From: Cricetomys ansorgei
Lineage: Eukaryota; Chordata; Mammalia; Rodentia; Nesomyidae
Assembly: GCA_026225945.1 (NCBI GenBank)
Contig: JAMJFZ010000107.1
Coordinates: forward strand, 47,754,501-47,818,500
Direction: 5' to 3'
Length of the DNA: 64,000 bases
The notes beneath the pieces are model-generated. The model searched no databases. It saw only the letters and a program-made list of their open reading frames with translations, and was not told the DNA's origin. Positions 35,285-52,811 of this stretch are shown piece by piece (position 1 is the stretch's first letter; every line of letters starts with the position of its first letter). The position numbers and the translations under genes were made by a program.

Positions 35285-35400
35285 GGACTGTTTTTAAATG
35301 TGGGCAGTTTCAAGTCACCATACTATCATGATATGTGTTCTTAACATTAGTAATGTAATTGGTTTTTCTTCTTTGATCTGTCTCAGGACAAGTAGGAGGT
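35285..35400. repeat. Second copy of a segment at 34060-34230
   Basis: GTGTTCTTAACATTAGTAAT with GTAATTGGTTTTTCTTC here parallels GTGCTCTTAACATCAGCACT with ATAATTGGTTCTGTCTTATC near 34160-34195, and both are followed by a CAAGACAAATAAGG or CAGGACAAGTAGG phrase. They are likely two pieces of the same interspersed family. Confidence 0.4.
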
Positions 35401-35718
35401 ATCATTAGAACTAATTTATATTATGTATATTCTTTCATTAGTTTTGTGGTATTAATCAAAAAGTCCACCTTACTCAATGTCAAGTGAAGGTCTTCAGTTG
35501 AGGATATCTGGCAAGTTCCTCCCATGAAATTTATTTGAAGTATGCTCACAGTAAATTTTTATGAGTTTTCAAATGATAATGAAAGGTTCCATGAGACTTT
35601 AATGGACAATGAGTTTTTATCAAGATGCTGCGAAACAGCCTCCTTCTGAAGGTCTTGGTGTCCATTCCCTCAGACCACCTCAAAGGAGTATTGATTAGTA
35701 GTCTTGGCTGCTTCAAAG

Positions 35719-35810
35719 ATGGAAGTGAGAGGATCACTTGAGCCTGAGAGTTCAGTAACAACCCGGGCAGCATAGCAGACCCTGTCTCACAAAATAAAAA
35801 CTTCCTTTCT
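35719..35810 (+). repeat. 7SL-derived monomer SINE
   Basis: GTGAGAGGATCACTTGAGCC, TGAGAGTTCAGTAACAACCC and GGGCAGCATAGCAGACCCTG with TCTCACAAAATAAAA resemble a 7SL-derived Alu/B1-type monomer of an old subfamily. Confidence 0.6.
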
Positions 35811-36589
35811 ATAGCAGAGAGTATAACATTTCTTTCTTTCTGAGTTCCAAATATCAGTGTTAGTTTTAATGATGCTATAAATTTCACAATCTGTCTTTAC
35901 CTTCTTGGAACCTAAATCAGAACATGAAATGTTATGTGGCCTAAATTTGAGTTGTTATTAAAAATCATTACTCATATATTCACACACATGCATCCATGTG
36001 ATCACTGTAGTACTTACACGAGCTGAAGAGATGAAATTGTACTATTCCAGTTTTATGAAAGGAAAAAGTCTGAGTTCTGTGGAGATAATAAAAATTTCCC
36101 AAGATCTCAGAACATCCAGTTGCATCATCCTGCTTTACTAAGCAAGGGAAGGGAAGAAAAAAAAATCAAAAAATAACTATGAAAAAGGGAGAGAGAAATA
36201 CAAGGCTAACATTTTATTATGTGTTACTATTATTTTCTTTCTCTTTATGGATAGAGGAATGGAGAATGGAATACCCATACTCAAATTTACGAGTTGTGTT
36301 AAATAAAATTTGTGTGGTTTTATGTTTCTAGTTCAACATCTAGACTAGGATTATACATCACATTTAATTTCTGTCTATTTGGTTTTCTTTTATCTGGATA
36401 TTGAACTTTTGACATTGTGAAAAAAAGCACAAGCCATTGTTTTGTGCACTGTGCCTCAGTTGGAGTTTATCTGATGTCACAATGAAATCAGGTTATGAAG
36501 TTTTGACTGGAATAACATATAAGCAGCATAGTATTCTTCCTAGGGTTTGTGACGTTCCTATTCATTATGAACTTGGCGAGATTGAGAGG
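35811..36589. other. Intergenic DNA, nothing recognised
   Basis: AT-rich, no element identified. Confidence 0.45.
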
Positions 36590-36985
36590 TACTGTTGTGG
36601 TTAGTAAAGCACACTGTCCTGTGTTCACTATGTGTTTCTAGAGAGGACTATATCATGTTGGCTCTGACATAATCAGCTTATTAATGTCTTGATGAGGTCA
36701 TAACATAAGAGTACTATTGGGAAGTGTAAAAGGTAGAAGGTAGGGAAATGTCTTCAGAGCCAAGATTTTGCCCTGGACTCTTTGTCTCCTCCCTGTCTGC
36801 ATCCCATTTGCCATGAGATGAGCCATGTCCACCACATGCTTACATGGCTACGATGAGGCCAAGCAATGATGAACTGAACCTTCTGAGACCAGGAACCAAA
36901 GAAAACTTTCCTCACATAAGCTTTTTATCTCAGGTAACTATCATAGGCATACGAGGAAAGTGGGTTTATCTGTCACATTGCCGTG
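36590..36985 (+). mobile_element. MaLR-like LTR fragment
   Basis: GATTTTGCCCTGGACTCTTT, CATTTGCCATGAGATGAGCC, CCACCACATGCTTACATGGC and AAACTTTCCTCACATAAGC with TCTCAGGTAACTATCA follow the distal half of a MaLR-type LTR, as in the 8472 element. Confidence 0.4.
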
Positions 36986-37152
36986 TTTATTACTAGAGTA
37001 GAACAGCAGTCACTAGGTTAATGTATTATAGTTACTGTTCGCCCTGTGATAGATACTCTTCATTTTCCCCCATTTTTCATCTCATTCTATTATTTATTTT
37101 GGTGACCAAATTGTCACAAATTAGACTTAATGTCTCTTTCTTATTATTTTCT

Positions 37153-37216
37153 CTTTGCTGTTGTTGTGGTGGTGGTGTTTTGGGGCTTTTTGTTGTTGTT
37201 GTTGTTTTGTTGTTGG
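37153..37216 (+). repeat. (TTG/TGG)n simple repeat
   Basis: Interrupted TTG and TGG units; open frames across it are low-complexity artefacts. Confidence 0.85.
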
Positions 37217-38575
37217 AAGCTGGCACAAAAAGATGCCCCAGTCCTAGAGCAACATAATAATTTCTCCGAGCTTCCCAGATTATTTCAGGAAGTGAGTAAA
37301 TTTAAAAGATCAAGGTATAGACGTTAAGTATACTCATTGCTTGGGCGTATGTTTGCATATAGGCCCTATTAGAGGATATAGTACACAAGCACAAACACAC
37401 ACTCACACATACGGTGGGGCTGGAGTGGTGAAGAGGGAGGAGAAACAGAATGTGCTGGTAGTGGTAACTGCAATTGTAATTCAACACTACTCAATAAATT
37501 CTAGTCCTTTTCCCTCCTTATAAATCCCTTTCTCATCCACAGTGTATCTAATATCCATCCACTTCTTCAATCCTACCATTCTCATACTACTGGGAAAACC
37601 AGTGTTTGTTACTGAAGTTCAATATTTGTTTATTTAGGTGTTTAGAACCAGATTATATAACCGAAGAACTAATTTGCAGAACTGCTAATTTTCGGAAAGT
37701 AATGTCTTTTTTGTGTGATTGCCTTTTACTTTCCTCTATGATATTATTCACTTTAACCTATACAGCTAGGTTCTTCTGTTCCTGATTTTATTCTACTCCC
37801 AATCACCTTTGCTTATTTCATTTTACTTAAAAAATAAACACTTTTGAAACTTTTGAAAAAGTTGAAGTCCTATAAAATGTTCTCAAAGAAGTGTTATCAA
37901 TTTTCCATTTCATCTACCTTTTTTAAAACTCGGTAACCAGATTATTCAATTTTTAACTAGTTGGTTAATTAATTAATTTTTAATAAGCATATACATGTAA
38001 TTATTTTTTACTTTCCTTTTTACCTTATAGAAAAGAAAGCTCTCGTATATTCTCTTTTGTTGTGCACTTTTAAATTTAATATCATATTCTAAAGATAATG
38101 GATTTTAGTTCATATATCTTTCTCATTTTAACCTATCATGTCTCATTATGGTATCATAATTTACTCAGTTTATTAAATACAGAAATATATATTACTACCA
38201 ATGTCTTATAATTACAAGTAATGAATAACTTTGCAAATAGGGAGTTTTATTTTATTCAAAGTGTAAATCATGACTTTTAATTGATCTGTTGTTTCTCAAG
38301 TGAAGCACATAGTCATTGAATGTGTAAAAACAAATGTTTATGAGACTATGCTGACTGAAAAGGTGTATAGGATTATATGGTCTGGAAATTTGATACTACA
38401 TTTTGTGTAAGTAAAAATCATGCCATATATTTGAGTAACAGCAAGGCAAGTGCAGTCTCTAGGAAGCACAGGCAAAGTTGATTAGATTGCAGTGTATACA
38501 TAAACGTGAATAATGTACCCTTGTAAAACACTCTTCAAAATTATTTAACTTCCCATGATATCATCACAGCATGTG
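37217..38575. other. Intergenic AT-rich DNA, nothing recognised
   Basis: No gene or clear repeat. Confidence 0.45.
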
Positions 38576-38602
38576 CAAAAAAAAAAAAAAAAAAAAAAAA
38601 AA
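38576..38602 (+). repeat. Poly(A) run
   Basis: About 26 consecutive A with no recognisable SINE body to the left. Confidence 0.9.
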
Positions 38603-38869
38603 CTTTAACGTTATCTTTTCCTGTCACATGACTAGAGCAAACAAAAGAAATCCTTATCTTTTTGTTTCTATTCTGGTCTTTTATAAAATAGCATTAAGCA
38701 CCATTCAAAGAGTTGGTTTGGGTTTTTTTTTAAAAAAAGGATTCATTTTGCATTCCAGACAAATTGCGTTTGCTATATTATAAAGTAAAAAAACAACAAA
38801 ACTGCTCAACAGTTGGGATTGTATGGGACATTATACAAAGAGGAAATGTTACAGTTTTAAAATCTCTTT

Positions 38870-38985
38870 CCAATGTGTATTTTCACATTTAGGTCTCATA
38901 GCAACCTTGAGTACAATGAACTATGGAGTGGTGCTGTCTTTATTTTGCAAATAAAAGATGTTAGACTCTGAACTAAAACCCAACA
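38870..38985 (-). repeat. MIR-like fragment
   Basis: GTCTCATAGCAACCTTGAGT, TTATTTTGCAAATAAAAGA and TTAGACTCTGAACT order resembles antisense MIR; weak. Confidence 0.35.
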
Positions 38986-38990
38986 GAATA

Positions 38991-39000
38991 GGGACTTTCC
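38991..39000 (+). promoter_or_regulatory. Exact kappa-B decamer upstream of Fgf20
   Basis: GGGACTTTCC is the canonical immunoglobulin kappa-B site, about 2.5 kb upstream of the predicted Fgf20 start. An exact match to this decamer is expected far less than once in 64 kb of random sequence. Fgf20 in hair placodes acts downstream of Eda/Edar-NF-kB signalling, so a role is plausible but unproven. Confidence 0.5.
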
Positions 39001-39142
39001 CCCTCAATAACCTGGTTATGCTTATCTTATTGGGTTATTTTTGTGATCAAATAATAGGAAGCACATACAAATGTTAAGGCACACAAAGACAAGGCAAGTT
39101 TGTTATAGTATTTGGGCTTTGGTGACTGCATGTGAAAAGTTG

Positions 39143-39173
39143 TGTGTGTTTGTGTGTGTGTGTGTGTGTGTGT
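39143..39173 (+). repeat. (TG)n microsatellite
   Basis: TG units with one TTTG interruption. Confidence 0.9.
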
Positions 39174-39449
39174 AATACAAGAGATTTAAGAATTCTAAAA
39201 GCTATAAATTATAGGCCAGGACTGAAAGTGTTCATGTGAGGAAATAAACTAATACTTTTTGGAGCAGGTGACAATAATATATTCATTGTGGAATAATTAA
39301 GTGTTACATGTTGCATAGAACTTAGATCTTGAAACAAACCTCATTAAAAGGCACTTGATCCAAGTTTAAAACCTTTAAGCATCTCCTCTTTAAAAGTGAT
39401 CAATGTATGTTCTAGCTACTTTAGTTATCCTGCTATGAGACACACACAA

Positions 39450-39476
39450 CTTTGATCTAACTTTCTTTGATTTAAC
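39450..39476 (-). promoter_or_regulatory. Tandem TCF/LEF sites
   Basis: Two near-identical dodecamers, CTTTGATCTAAC and CTTTGATTTAAC, begin 15 bp apart; each holds an exact TCF/LEF heptamer (ATCAAAG on the minus strand). They lie about 2 kb upstream of Fgf20, which is a known beta-catenin target gene. Confidence 0.5.
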
Positions 39477-39870
39477 ACTGCAATTAAGAAGATTTGGTTC
39501 AAAGTGAAAGCTCATTGGTTGATGCTTTACACTGAAGTGATAATGTTTACACAGATGTGCTTTGAAATCTTGATTATGGTGGATTTGGGGGTCCCACCAC
39601 AAAACAGGCTGCTGTTATTTGAAAGGTAAAATAATAAGACACTTACCTGGTGCAACCTTTAAAAGAGACTTATCAATATATGTTCCTAAAGTAATTGATC
39701 TGCTTGTTGTTTTTAGCTTGAGCTTTTGTTTTATTTTGTGTTTATCAACAGTAAATCACTTGCTTTAAGGACTCTTTTATAACCTGGTTCCGCAAGGGTC
39801 AGTAGTTAGGTCTGTAGTGACAGAAAAGTGTAACTTTACCTCCTTTAAAGCACCTGCCAATTAATTGTCC

Positions 39871-40095
39871 AAAGGAGAGGGATGAGGAGGAGGGGAGGAA
39901 GAGGAGAAAGATAGGAGGAGGAAGGAAGGAAGGGGGGAGGAGGAGGAAGAGGAGGGAGAGGAGGAGGGGGAGGAGGAAGAGGAAGAAAGGACGAGGAGAG
40001 GAGGAAGAGGAGAAAGAGGAGGAGGAGGGAAGGAAGGAAGAGGGGGAGGAGGAGGAGGAGGAAGGAGGGAGGGTAGGAGGGGGAGCAAGAGGAGA
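39871..40095 (+). repeat. 225-bp polypurine (GGA/GAA) tract
   Basis: All G or A except five positions (T at 39883, 39912, 40074; C at 39992, 40086). Sequence of this type can form triplex (H-DNA). The Pro/Ser-rich minus-strand open frame is an artefact. It ends about 1.4 kb upstream of the Fgf20 start. Confidence 0.95.
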
Positions 40096-40923
40096 TAATC
40101 TTCAGAGAAAATAAAATAAACCAGTCAAATCCATCTGAGCTCCCAAGTTTAGACTTTTGCTGAACAGGGCATGAAACAAAACAGAATTTCTAATCTTACC
40201 TATTCTTTAAAATTTTCTGCATGGGGAAAGAATAAATCTGACTAGTGATTCTCAGCTTTTCTGCACATTTCATTAGCTACTGAATGAGGCTAGCTAGTGG
40301 TATAGAGATTTAACATTTAAGTAGATACACATCTAATTCCTTCAGGCTAGTTTTTATTTTGCAAATGTGTAGGTACTCTAAAATTTTACCAATGATTTTT
40401 GAAATCTCAGACACTCATCAAGAACCAGTATTAGTTCTGTTTAGTTGTTTTGAGGTTTTTTATATTTGAAATGTGAATTAAAAAAAAAAAAGCTAGCTTC
40501 TAGGAAATTGCAAGCTAAGAACAAGGAAGTGCTTTTAGATCGAATCAGGGCCCAGAGGCTGTTATTATTTATGCCACTGTTCTAGACTTACTTTATATTC
40601 ATAGCAAATTATAAGAATGTGAACCCGTCTATTTGGATGTATTCTTAATCCCTCGATTCATGATTATATTATGTTATTTTATTATTCCAATGAGAAGCCC
40701 AGGACCGCCACGCACAACTTACGAGTTCCACATAGATATAAGGCAATCCTGGTTATATCATTTGCTGAGTTAAGATAAACATTAAAGAGAACTTGAGGGG
40801 AGGGGGGCAGGGCGTTCCCAACCTAAGCTTGATTATGTAAAGAAAATCCCCCATCTAAATGATAAAAGAAAAGAGTAATGCTTGTACATTTTATTAGTGT
40901 TTTAAAATTAGTGAGTTAAACTG

Positions 40924-40936
40924 TCAAAGCTTTGAT
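40924..40936. promoter_or_regulatory. Fgf20: Palindromic TCF/LEF site
   Basis: TCAAAGCTTTGA is a perfect 12-bp palindrome; its right half extends to the exact heptamer CTTTGAT (40930-40936). About 530 bp upstream of the predicted Fgf20 start. Confidence 0.45.
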
Positions 40937-41168
40937 TTTCCTTTCATGTGTGTCTGGGCAGGTCTAAGCCTCAGGTAACGCCCTTTTCCCTCCTCCCTCC
41001 TTGCCTTTCTTCGCACCTGTCCACTGCAGGCTCCGAGCAGCAACCAAGGAGTCCAATTCTCTTGTACACTCCTTTTCCTCCTCCCACCCAGTTCTGCACC
41101 CCCTCCCCTTCTATATTCTGCAAGCTGAGCTCCTTCTCCCAGCTATCTATCTCTGCAAACGAGCTCAC

Positions 41169-41176
41169 ATCAAAGG
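41169..41176 (+). promoter_or_regulatory. Fgf20: TCF/LEF site in Fgf20 proximal promoter
   Basis: ATCAAAGG is a full TCF/LEF octamer about 300 bp upstream of the predicted transcription start. Two CCAAGTG words (41284 and 41306 areas) lie between it and the TATA-like box and could bind NKX-type factors; those are weak calls. Confidence 0.45.
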
Positions 41177-41433
41177 TGGTTGTACAGCAGCGGCCAAACA
41201 ACATTGTGGTTATCCCAGAGACAGCCCAGAATACCAGGGGTGTAGGCTGAGCCTCCCCGAATTTGCTGGCTGACTGACTTTGGCCAAGTGCAGGAATGAG
41301 TTTTCCAAGTGCCCCATTTAGTCACTTCCGAAGAGCAAAACGTGTAGAGGGGAGGCTGGTTTAAGATTTCAAACAAAACCAACCTCCCTGGCGCGCATGA
41401 AAGGACTTGATTAGCATATGTCAAGAGGACCCG

Positions 41434-41441
41434 CATATATA
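41434..41441 (+). promoter_or_regulatory. Fgf20: TATA-like box of Fgf20
   Basis: CATATATA with GC-rich flanks, predicting initiation near 41465 and a 5' UTR of about 300 nt. No cap-site data; the start could be elsewhere. Confidence 0.5.
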
Positions 41442-41464
41442 CCGGGAGTGTATGTACACAGGAC

Positions 41465-41769
41465 TCTGATCTGATCAGTTTGCTGAGCTGGAGCCCCAGC
41501 CCCCAGCCCCAGCTCCAAATCAGCAGCCTCAGCTCTAGATGTTTCTGCAAAGCCAGCAGCCATCTCTCACCTACCCAAGGAAAGAGGATCGCTTCCAAGA
41601 CAGTGCAGTGCGCTGGCCCTGCAGGGACCTCACAGGAGTAACCAAGCCTTAACTTTTTTGCGCCTATTTCGCTACAATTTTTCCGCATTCGCCTCACCTC
41701 CCTCGCTACACTTTTTTACTGGGTTTCTCTTATTTTCCGGAATTTCAGCCTTCTTGTCCGCCCTCCTCC
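41465..41769 (+). other. Fgf20: Predicted Fgf20 5' UTR with uORF
   Basis: The span from the inferred start to the ATG contains one upstream ATG, at 41539, opening a 37-codon frame that ends in TAA at 41650-41652, 117 nt before the main start. Its context is weak (T at -3, T at +4). GAGCTGG (41485-41491) and CCAGCTC (41509-41515) could pair as a stem. The upstream frame's product is not recognised and is probably regulatory if translated at all. Confidence 0.5.
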
Positions 41770-48748
<6,979 letters not shown>

Positions 48749-49273
48749 TGAACCTAGAGCCCTTATCTTTAAATAACAGTTCTTGTTAAAGAACAACGAA
48801 GAAGACATTCAGAATACTGCAGAGTCTGTTTTTCACTGAGAGACTACATTTGGGAAGAATATTGAGAATAAGGAATTAACTGGAAGCAAAGCAAGATCAT
48901 TCCTCATAAGTGGATTATATTTCCTCAGACACATTGGCTTAGTCTTACCAGTAGACTGAAGCTGAAACCAGTTAATCTGCGGGTAAATGGAACCTTGCTG
49001 CTGATGCCTTGCCTCTCTGGATAATGTTTACCTGGACAGTTACCTTAAACATAGATACTTCATGTTCAAGAAGTGGACTGAGATGGCATGATTACTGCCT
49101 CATCAATTCTGAGGACCTGGTTGAAATCTGCATTGTAACAGTATATGTGAAAAAAAACCCAACAAAAACAAAAATCAAAATTCTAGATGACTTTGAGCTA
49201 TAAACACCAAGATGAAACTCTTTTTTTTTTTTTTTAAGAAAAATGGACCTATTTATACAGTTTCAATTTCAAA

Positions 49274-49300
49274 TATTTATTATATATATTTATTTATTAA
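49274..49300 (+). promoter_or_regulatory. Fgf20: AU-rich element in Fgf20 3' UTR
   Basis: Overlapping ATTTA pentamers include the full nonamer TTATTTATT (49290-49298), the class of element that destabilises many growth-factor mRNAs. It sits about 40 nt before the poly(A) signal. Confidence 0.55.
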
Positions 49301-49336
49301 AGAGTTTATTTTTACTGGTATATGAAGACTATACAA

Positions 49337-49342
49337 AATAAA
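49337..49342 (+). terminator. Fgf20: Poly(A) signal of Fgf20
   Basis: Canonical AATAAA followed by a T/GT-rich stretch within 40 bp. Confidence 0.65.
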
Positions 49343-49360
49343 ACAAACAAAAATCAACAA

Positions 49361-49884
49361 CACAATGTCCTTTATTGTGTCCTTACATTATTTTGAGTTG
49401 GGCTGTAAAGATTTCATTATTACAACATATTAAATAGAGAATAAAATCTTCATTTGTTTTTAAAACTTAAGTAAAGTGTAGTTTATATTTTTATGCAGTC
49501 ATTTGCCTTCTAAATGTAACATGAGTCTCTTTTGGCCTTGTAAAATATTTTATTGATTTTTGTTGAATTTACCAGGCTTGAAAGTGAATTAAACAGTTTC
49601 ATTTTATGTTTCTGATATCATTGAGTTTCAGGTGAGAGGTCTTCTATTTATAGAAGACAATTTTAAAATGAGAAGAGTCTAAGTGCCCTAAGGGAAAGTC
49701 GTTAGTATTTAGAACTTAGTATGTTGAAGTTATCAAATAATACAGCCAACTTATGTTTACTTATTTTCTTGGCTTCGTATGAAAAAAATTCTTTCACACC
49801 ATATGATCATAGAGATAAATAGTCCTTGCAGAACCTCCACTAATCTCCATTAAGTTAAGGTCTTAACTACCTGAGTTTGGAGTT
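49361..49884. other. Fgf20 downstream flank, unassigned
   Basis: AT-rich; includes an alternative AATAAA near 49441. No repeat or gene identified. Confidence 0.45.
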
Positions 49885-50210
49885 TTTCCATTGGTGAATC
49901 AAATATTCATTAATGATTACTACATATTAGGCACTGTGCTGAGTATTAATGAATGTGGTGATCATGGAGCTTCATGTATAGTCAAAGAGAGTTTTAGAAA
50001 ACAAGTAAACTAACAAATACTCTAAGTGTAAGCTAAGATGTACTTCAACAGGCAAACAAGTTTTAGACACTGAAGAAAAGGCGAGAACAGGCTCAAAGGA
50101 ATGGATGGTCCAGAGAAAGCTTCTCTAAAGAGATGAAATTTCTGGCGGACTCAAAACAATGAAGGAGCTGACCTGCCAAGAGGTGTAGATAAGGGAAACA
50201 ATGAATGCTT
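49885..50210 (+). repeat. Ancient L2/MIR-type repeat
   Basis: CTACATATTAGGCACTGTGC, CAAGTAAACTAACAAATACT, TGGTCCAGAGAAAGCTTC and AATGAAGGAGCTGACCTGCC follow a common old mammalian repeat, probably L2. Highly decayed. Confidence 0.4.
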
Positions 50211-50409
50211 TTCCCTTCAAGAAATCTAAACTCCTGTATGTCCCATTAGTGACTCCAAAGATATTGATGGCCAGGCAATTATTAGCTGGATTTTTCCAGG
50301 AGTGTTTTAACCTCAATGATACTTATATGTGTATGAAATATGTAACCATTTGTTTTCCAATCTGTTAACACAGATTTTTGTAATGGAGGCATCCAGTTTT
50401 TCTTTTATC

Positions 50410-50545
50410 ATTTGGTTCTTTTGACACAGGGTTATGTGTAGCTCCAGTTGATCTAGAATTTGCTATGTAGACTAGTATGGCCATGAACTCATAGATCTGC
50501 CTGCTTCTGCCTCCCAAATGTGTGACCATACCATGACTGGCCAGC
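50410..50545 (-). repeat. B1 SINE, diverged
   Basis: GACACAGGGTTATGTGTAGC, TATGTAGACTAGTATGGCC, GATCTGCCTGCTTCTGCCTC and CCATACCATGACTGGCC in antisense B1 order. Confidence 0.75.
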
Positions 50546-51639
50546 CACTGTTTCTTAAGCTAGCACCAGAGTCTTGACTCTAAGGCCAAAGTAAGATTAC
50601 CAATAGTTTTACTCTTGAGACTTATTTCTAAAAATGGAGGCTTAAATTAAAAATATGAAAGAAATATTTTCATTTTTATTAAGGTACACATCAGCTTGAT
50701 GATAAATGTGAGTACTAACCAGCTGATGTGCTTCTGATGGGAATATAACCTATGGAGTTCTGGCTGGGATTCTGAGCATTCCTTACTTTGCTGGATCTCA
50801 CCATGTCTCATGTTGTGTAGTGGGATGTTGCTGTCTTACCTCTGGGTTCATACTGCAGGTATCTTGTTTTGGTACCATGAAGATCTAAAGCTCACTATCT
50901 GGGTGAGTAGGAAGTTAATTCTCATCAAATTAATTTCCTGCATTGACTATTTCTCTAATAGGGATTATGTGTAGAGCTTGTTTGTTTTACTCTTTCTGGC
51001 AGGAACTTGGGATTGCATCTATATTTTGCAGATGTGTGAGATGAATGAGAGTACTAATAATTATGATTGAAAGATTTGGAATGAAGGGCTTGCAGCAAAA
51101 AGTACAGTACTAATTGCATGTAAATAGTATTCGAGTTGCTTGAATCTAGATCTGAAAAATCTCTCCTTCATAATATAGCACCACAGCGTTTTCTGTATTA
51201 CACAATTAAACATTTTAGTGGGCATAAGCTAAGCTTTTAAAGTTCATCTAGTTCCAGTAAGATCTATCCTAAGCTTAATTCTAGAGTTAGCTACTTGTCT
51301 AAGATTGACTAATAATACATATGATTTTAGTCACAGAATCAAATGTAAGGATCAAGTAACTATCAAAGCCCTTCAGTGGGAGGGGTCTTCCTGGGACTTA
51401 TGAGAAAGATGGGTTTTCTTCTGACATGGCAAAGATTAAGAACCAAGTAAGTTTCCAGATTCTGATTCTCAGTTCTGACATAAAGGAAAACCCAAAGCAG
51501 AGTTGAAGCTAAAACTAGGTAAAAGGAGGTATGGGAGAGACCGGTATGGAGATTTAATCTTAAGTCTTGAAACCCAAACAATAACTCTTAACAATTATCC
51601 GGTGAGATTTTAGAACCTTCCATTCCCTGCGTTCTTCTT
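50546..51639. other. Intergenic DNA, nothing recognised
   Basis: AT-rich; no gene or clear repeat. Confidence 0.45.
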
Positions 51640-51780
51640 TAGAGAAAGGATTTTGAGATGTAGTTCTAACTGGCTCGGAACTCACTCTGTAGACCAGGCT
51701 ACTCTCCAGTTTGCAGCAATTCTTATGCTCCTACCTTCTCATTGCTAGCATGACTGACAAGTACCACCATGCCTGACCCA
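51640..51780 (-). repeat. B1 SINE, diverged
   Basis: TTTAGAGAAAGGATTTTGAG, GGCTCGGAACTCACTCTGTA, GACCAGGCTACTCTCCAG and CAAGTACCACCATGCCTGAC in antisense B1 order. Confidence 0.75.
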
Positions 51781-52811
51781 TCTCCCTTTTAAATAAAGAT
51801 GTTGATAGCTTTTACCTTGTGTCTATCCTATCACTGAATATTGGGTATGTTTGAAGTATAAAACATGTCTTTTTTAGTTTCAGAGATACAAAGATTGAGA
51901 GCACTTGTACTATAGGAATCTATAGTATGTATACTCCAGGAATCTCTTTACTACATAGACTGATGTAGATAATGAAATTTTGGACTTTTAGATGTTAATG
52001 AAGAATTGATAACTTCAGAGACACTTGGGAGGAAAGAAAGTCGTGTTTCATGTTCTCTGAATAACTGCAGGATGCTCATGTTTTTGTGCAATATCTCCCT
52101 ATATGCTTCCTAGAAGCATAATATAGAAAAGTGAGGGGTTCTCTGCTCATTGTTATCCTCATAAGTTCTGGTTTCACAGTATGCTTGCTAGAAGTATTTT
52201 TCTGGTTGAACGGATGAGGCGAGCACCTCAATGGGGAACCCCAGAGCGGCAAGCAGATGCAGGTGGCCTGTAGGAGTCAAGGATACCATCCAGCTGATAG
52301 CTAGCCCAAAGCCACACCCAGTCCTACAACTTCAAGAGCTCAGTGGATTGTAACCAATCAAGCCTCTAGACAAGAATGTAGCCTGCAGGTTGTAAGTCTA
52401 CAAAATCGAAGCTGAGGACCTACCTAAACCCCAAGAGATCTCTTTATTTACAGAAAGCACAAAATAATAAAGCATGTTGTTTTTGAACCACTGATTTTAT
52501 AGAAATGTAAATACAAAATGTAACAAATACATTAACTAATATAAAGGGCTATTTATTACTAATCAGATTTCATTCATTATTAATCAGTATTTTGAAATAT
52601 TTTCTGGTGTTATCTCTCTTTCTCTTTAAAATCTAAAGTGTGAGCATAGAGGAATATCATTTTCTCTGATTCCAGCTTTTGGTTAAACAGGACACATTTC
52701 TAGACATTTCTATGCCTGAATGAAGGGACCTGACTGCTTCCTTTTTAACTGAAATGATGGTTAATGATGGCAGTGAGCCACATGTGTTGCCTTTTTAACC
52801 TGTGACATTGT
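51781..52811. other. Intergenic DNA, unassigned
   Basis: A G+C-richer patch at 52200-52450 with an AATAAAG near 52467 might be a degraded LTR; not assignable. Otherwise nothing seen. Confidence 0.4.

Larger units (their letters stand above)
48749..49360 (+). other. Fgf20: Fgf20 3' UTR (predicted)
   Basis: Extends from the stop codon to an inferred cleavage site just after the AATAAA at 49337-49342 with a TTTATTGTGT-type downstream element. A second AATAAA near 49441 could give a longer form. Confidence 0.6.

Noticed and set aside
39861..40088. Pro/Ser-rich minus-strand open frame
   Set aside because: Translation of the polypurine tract, a simple repeat.
48749..49360. miR-433 target site in the Fgf20 3' UTR, as reported for human FGF20
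   Set aside because: The seed complement ATCATGA is not present; only a partial CATGAT occurs near 49087.
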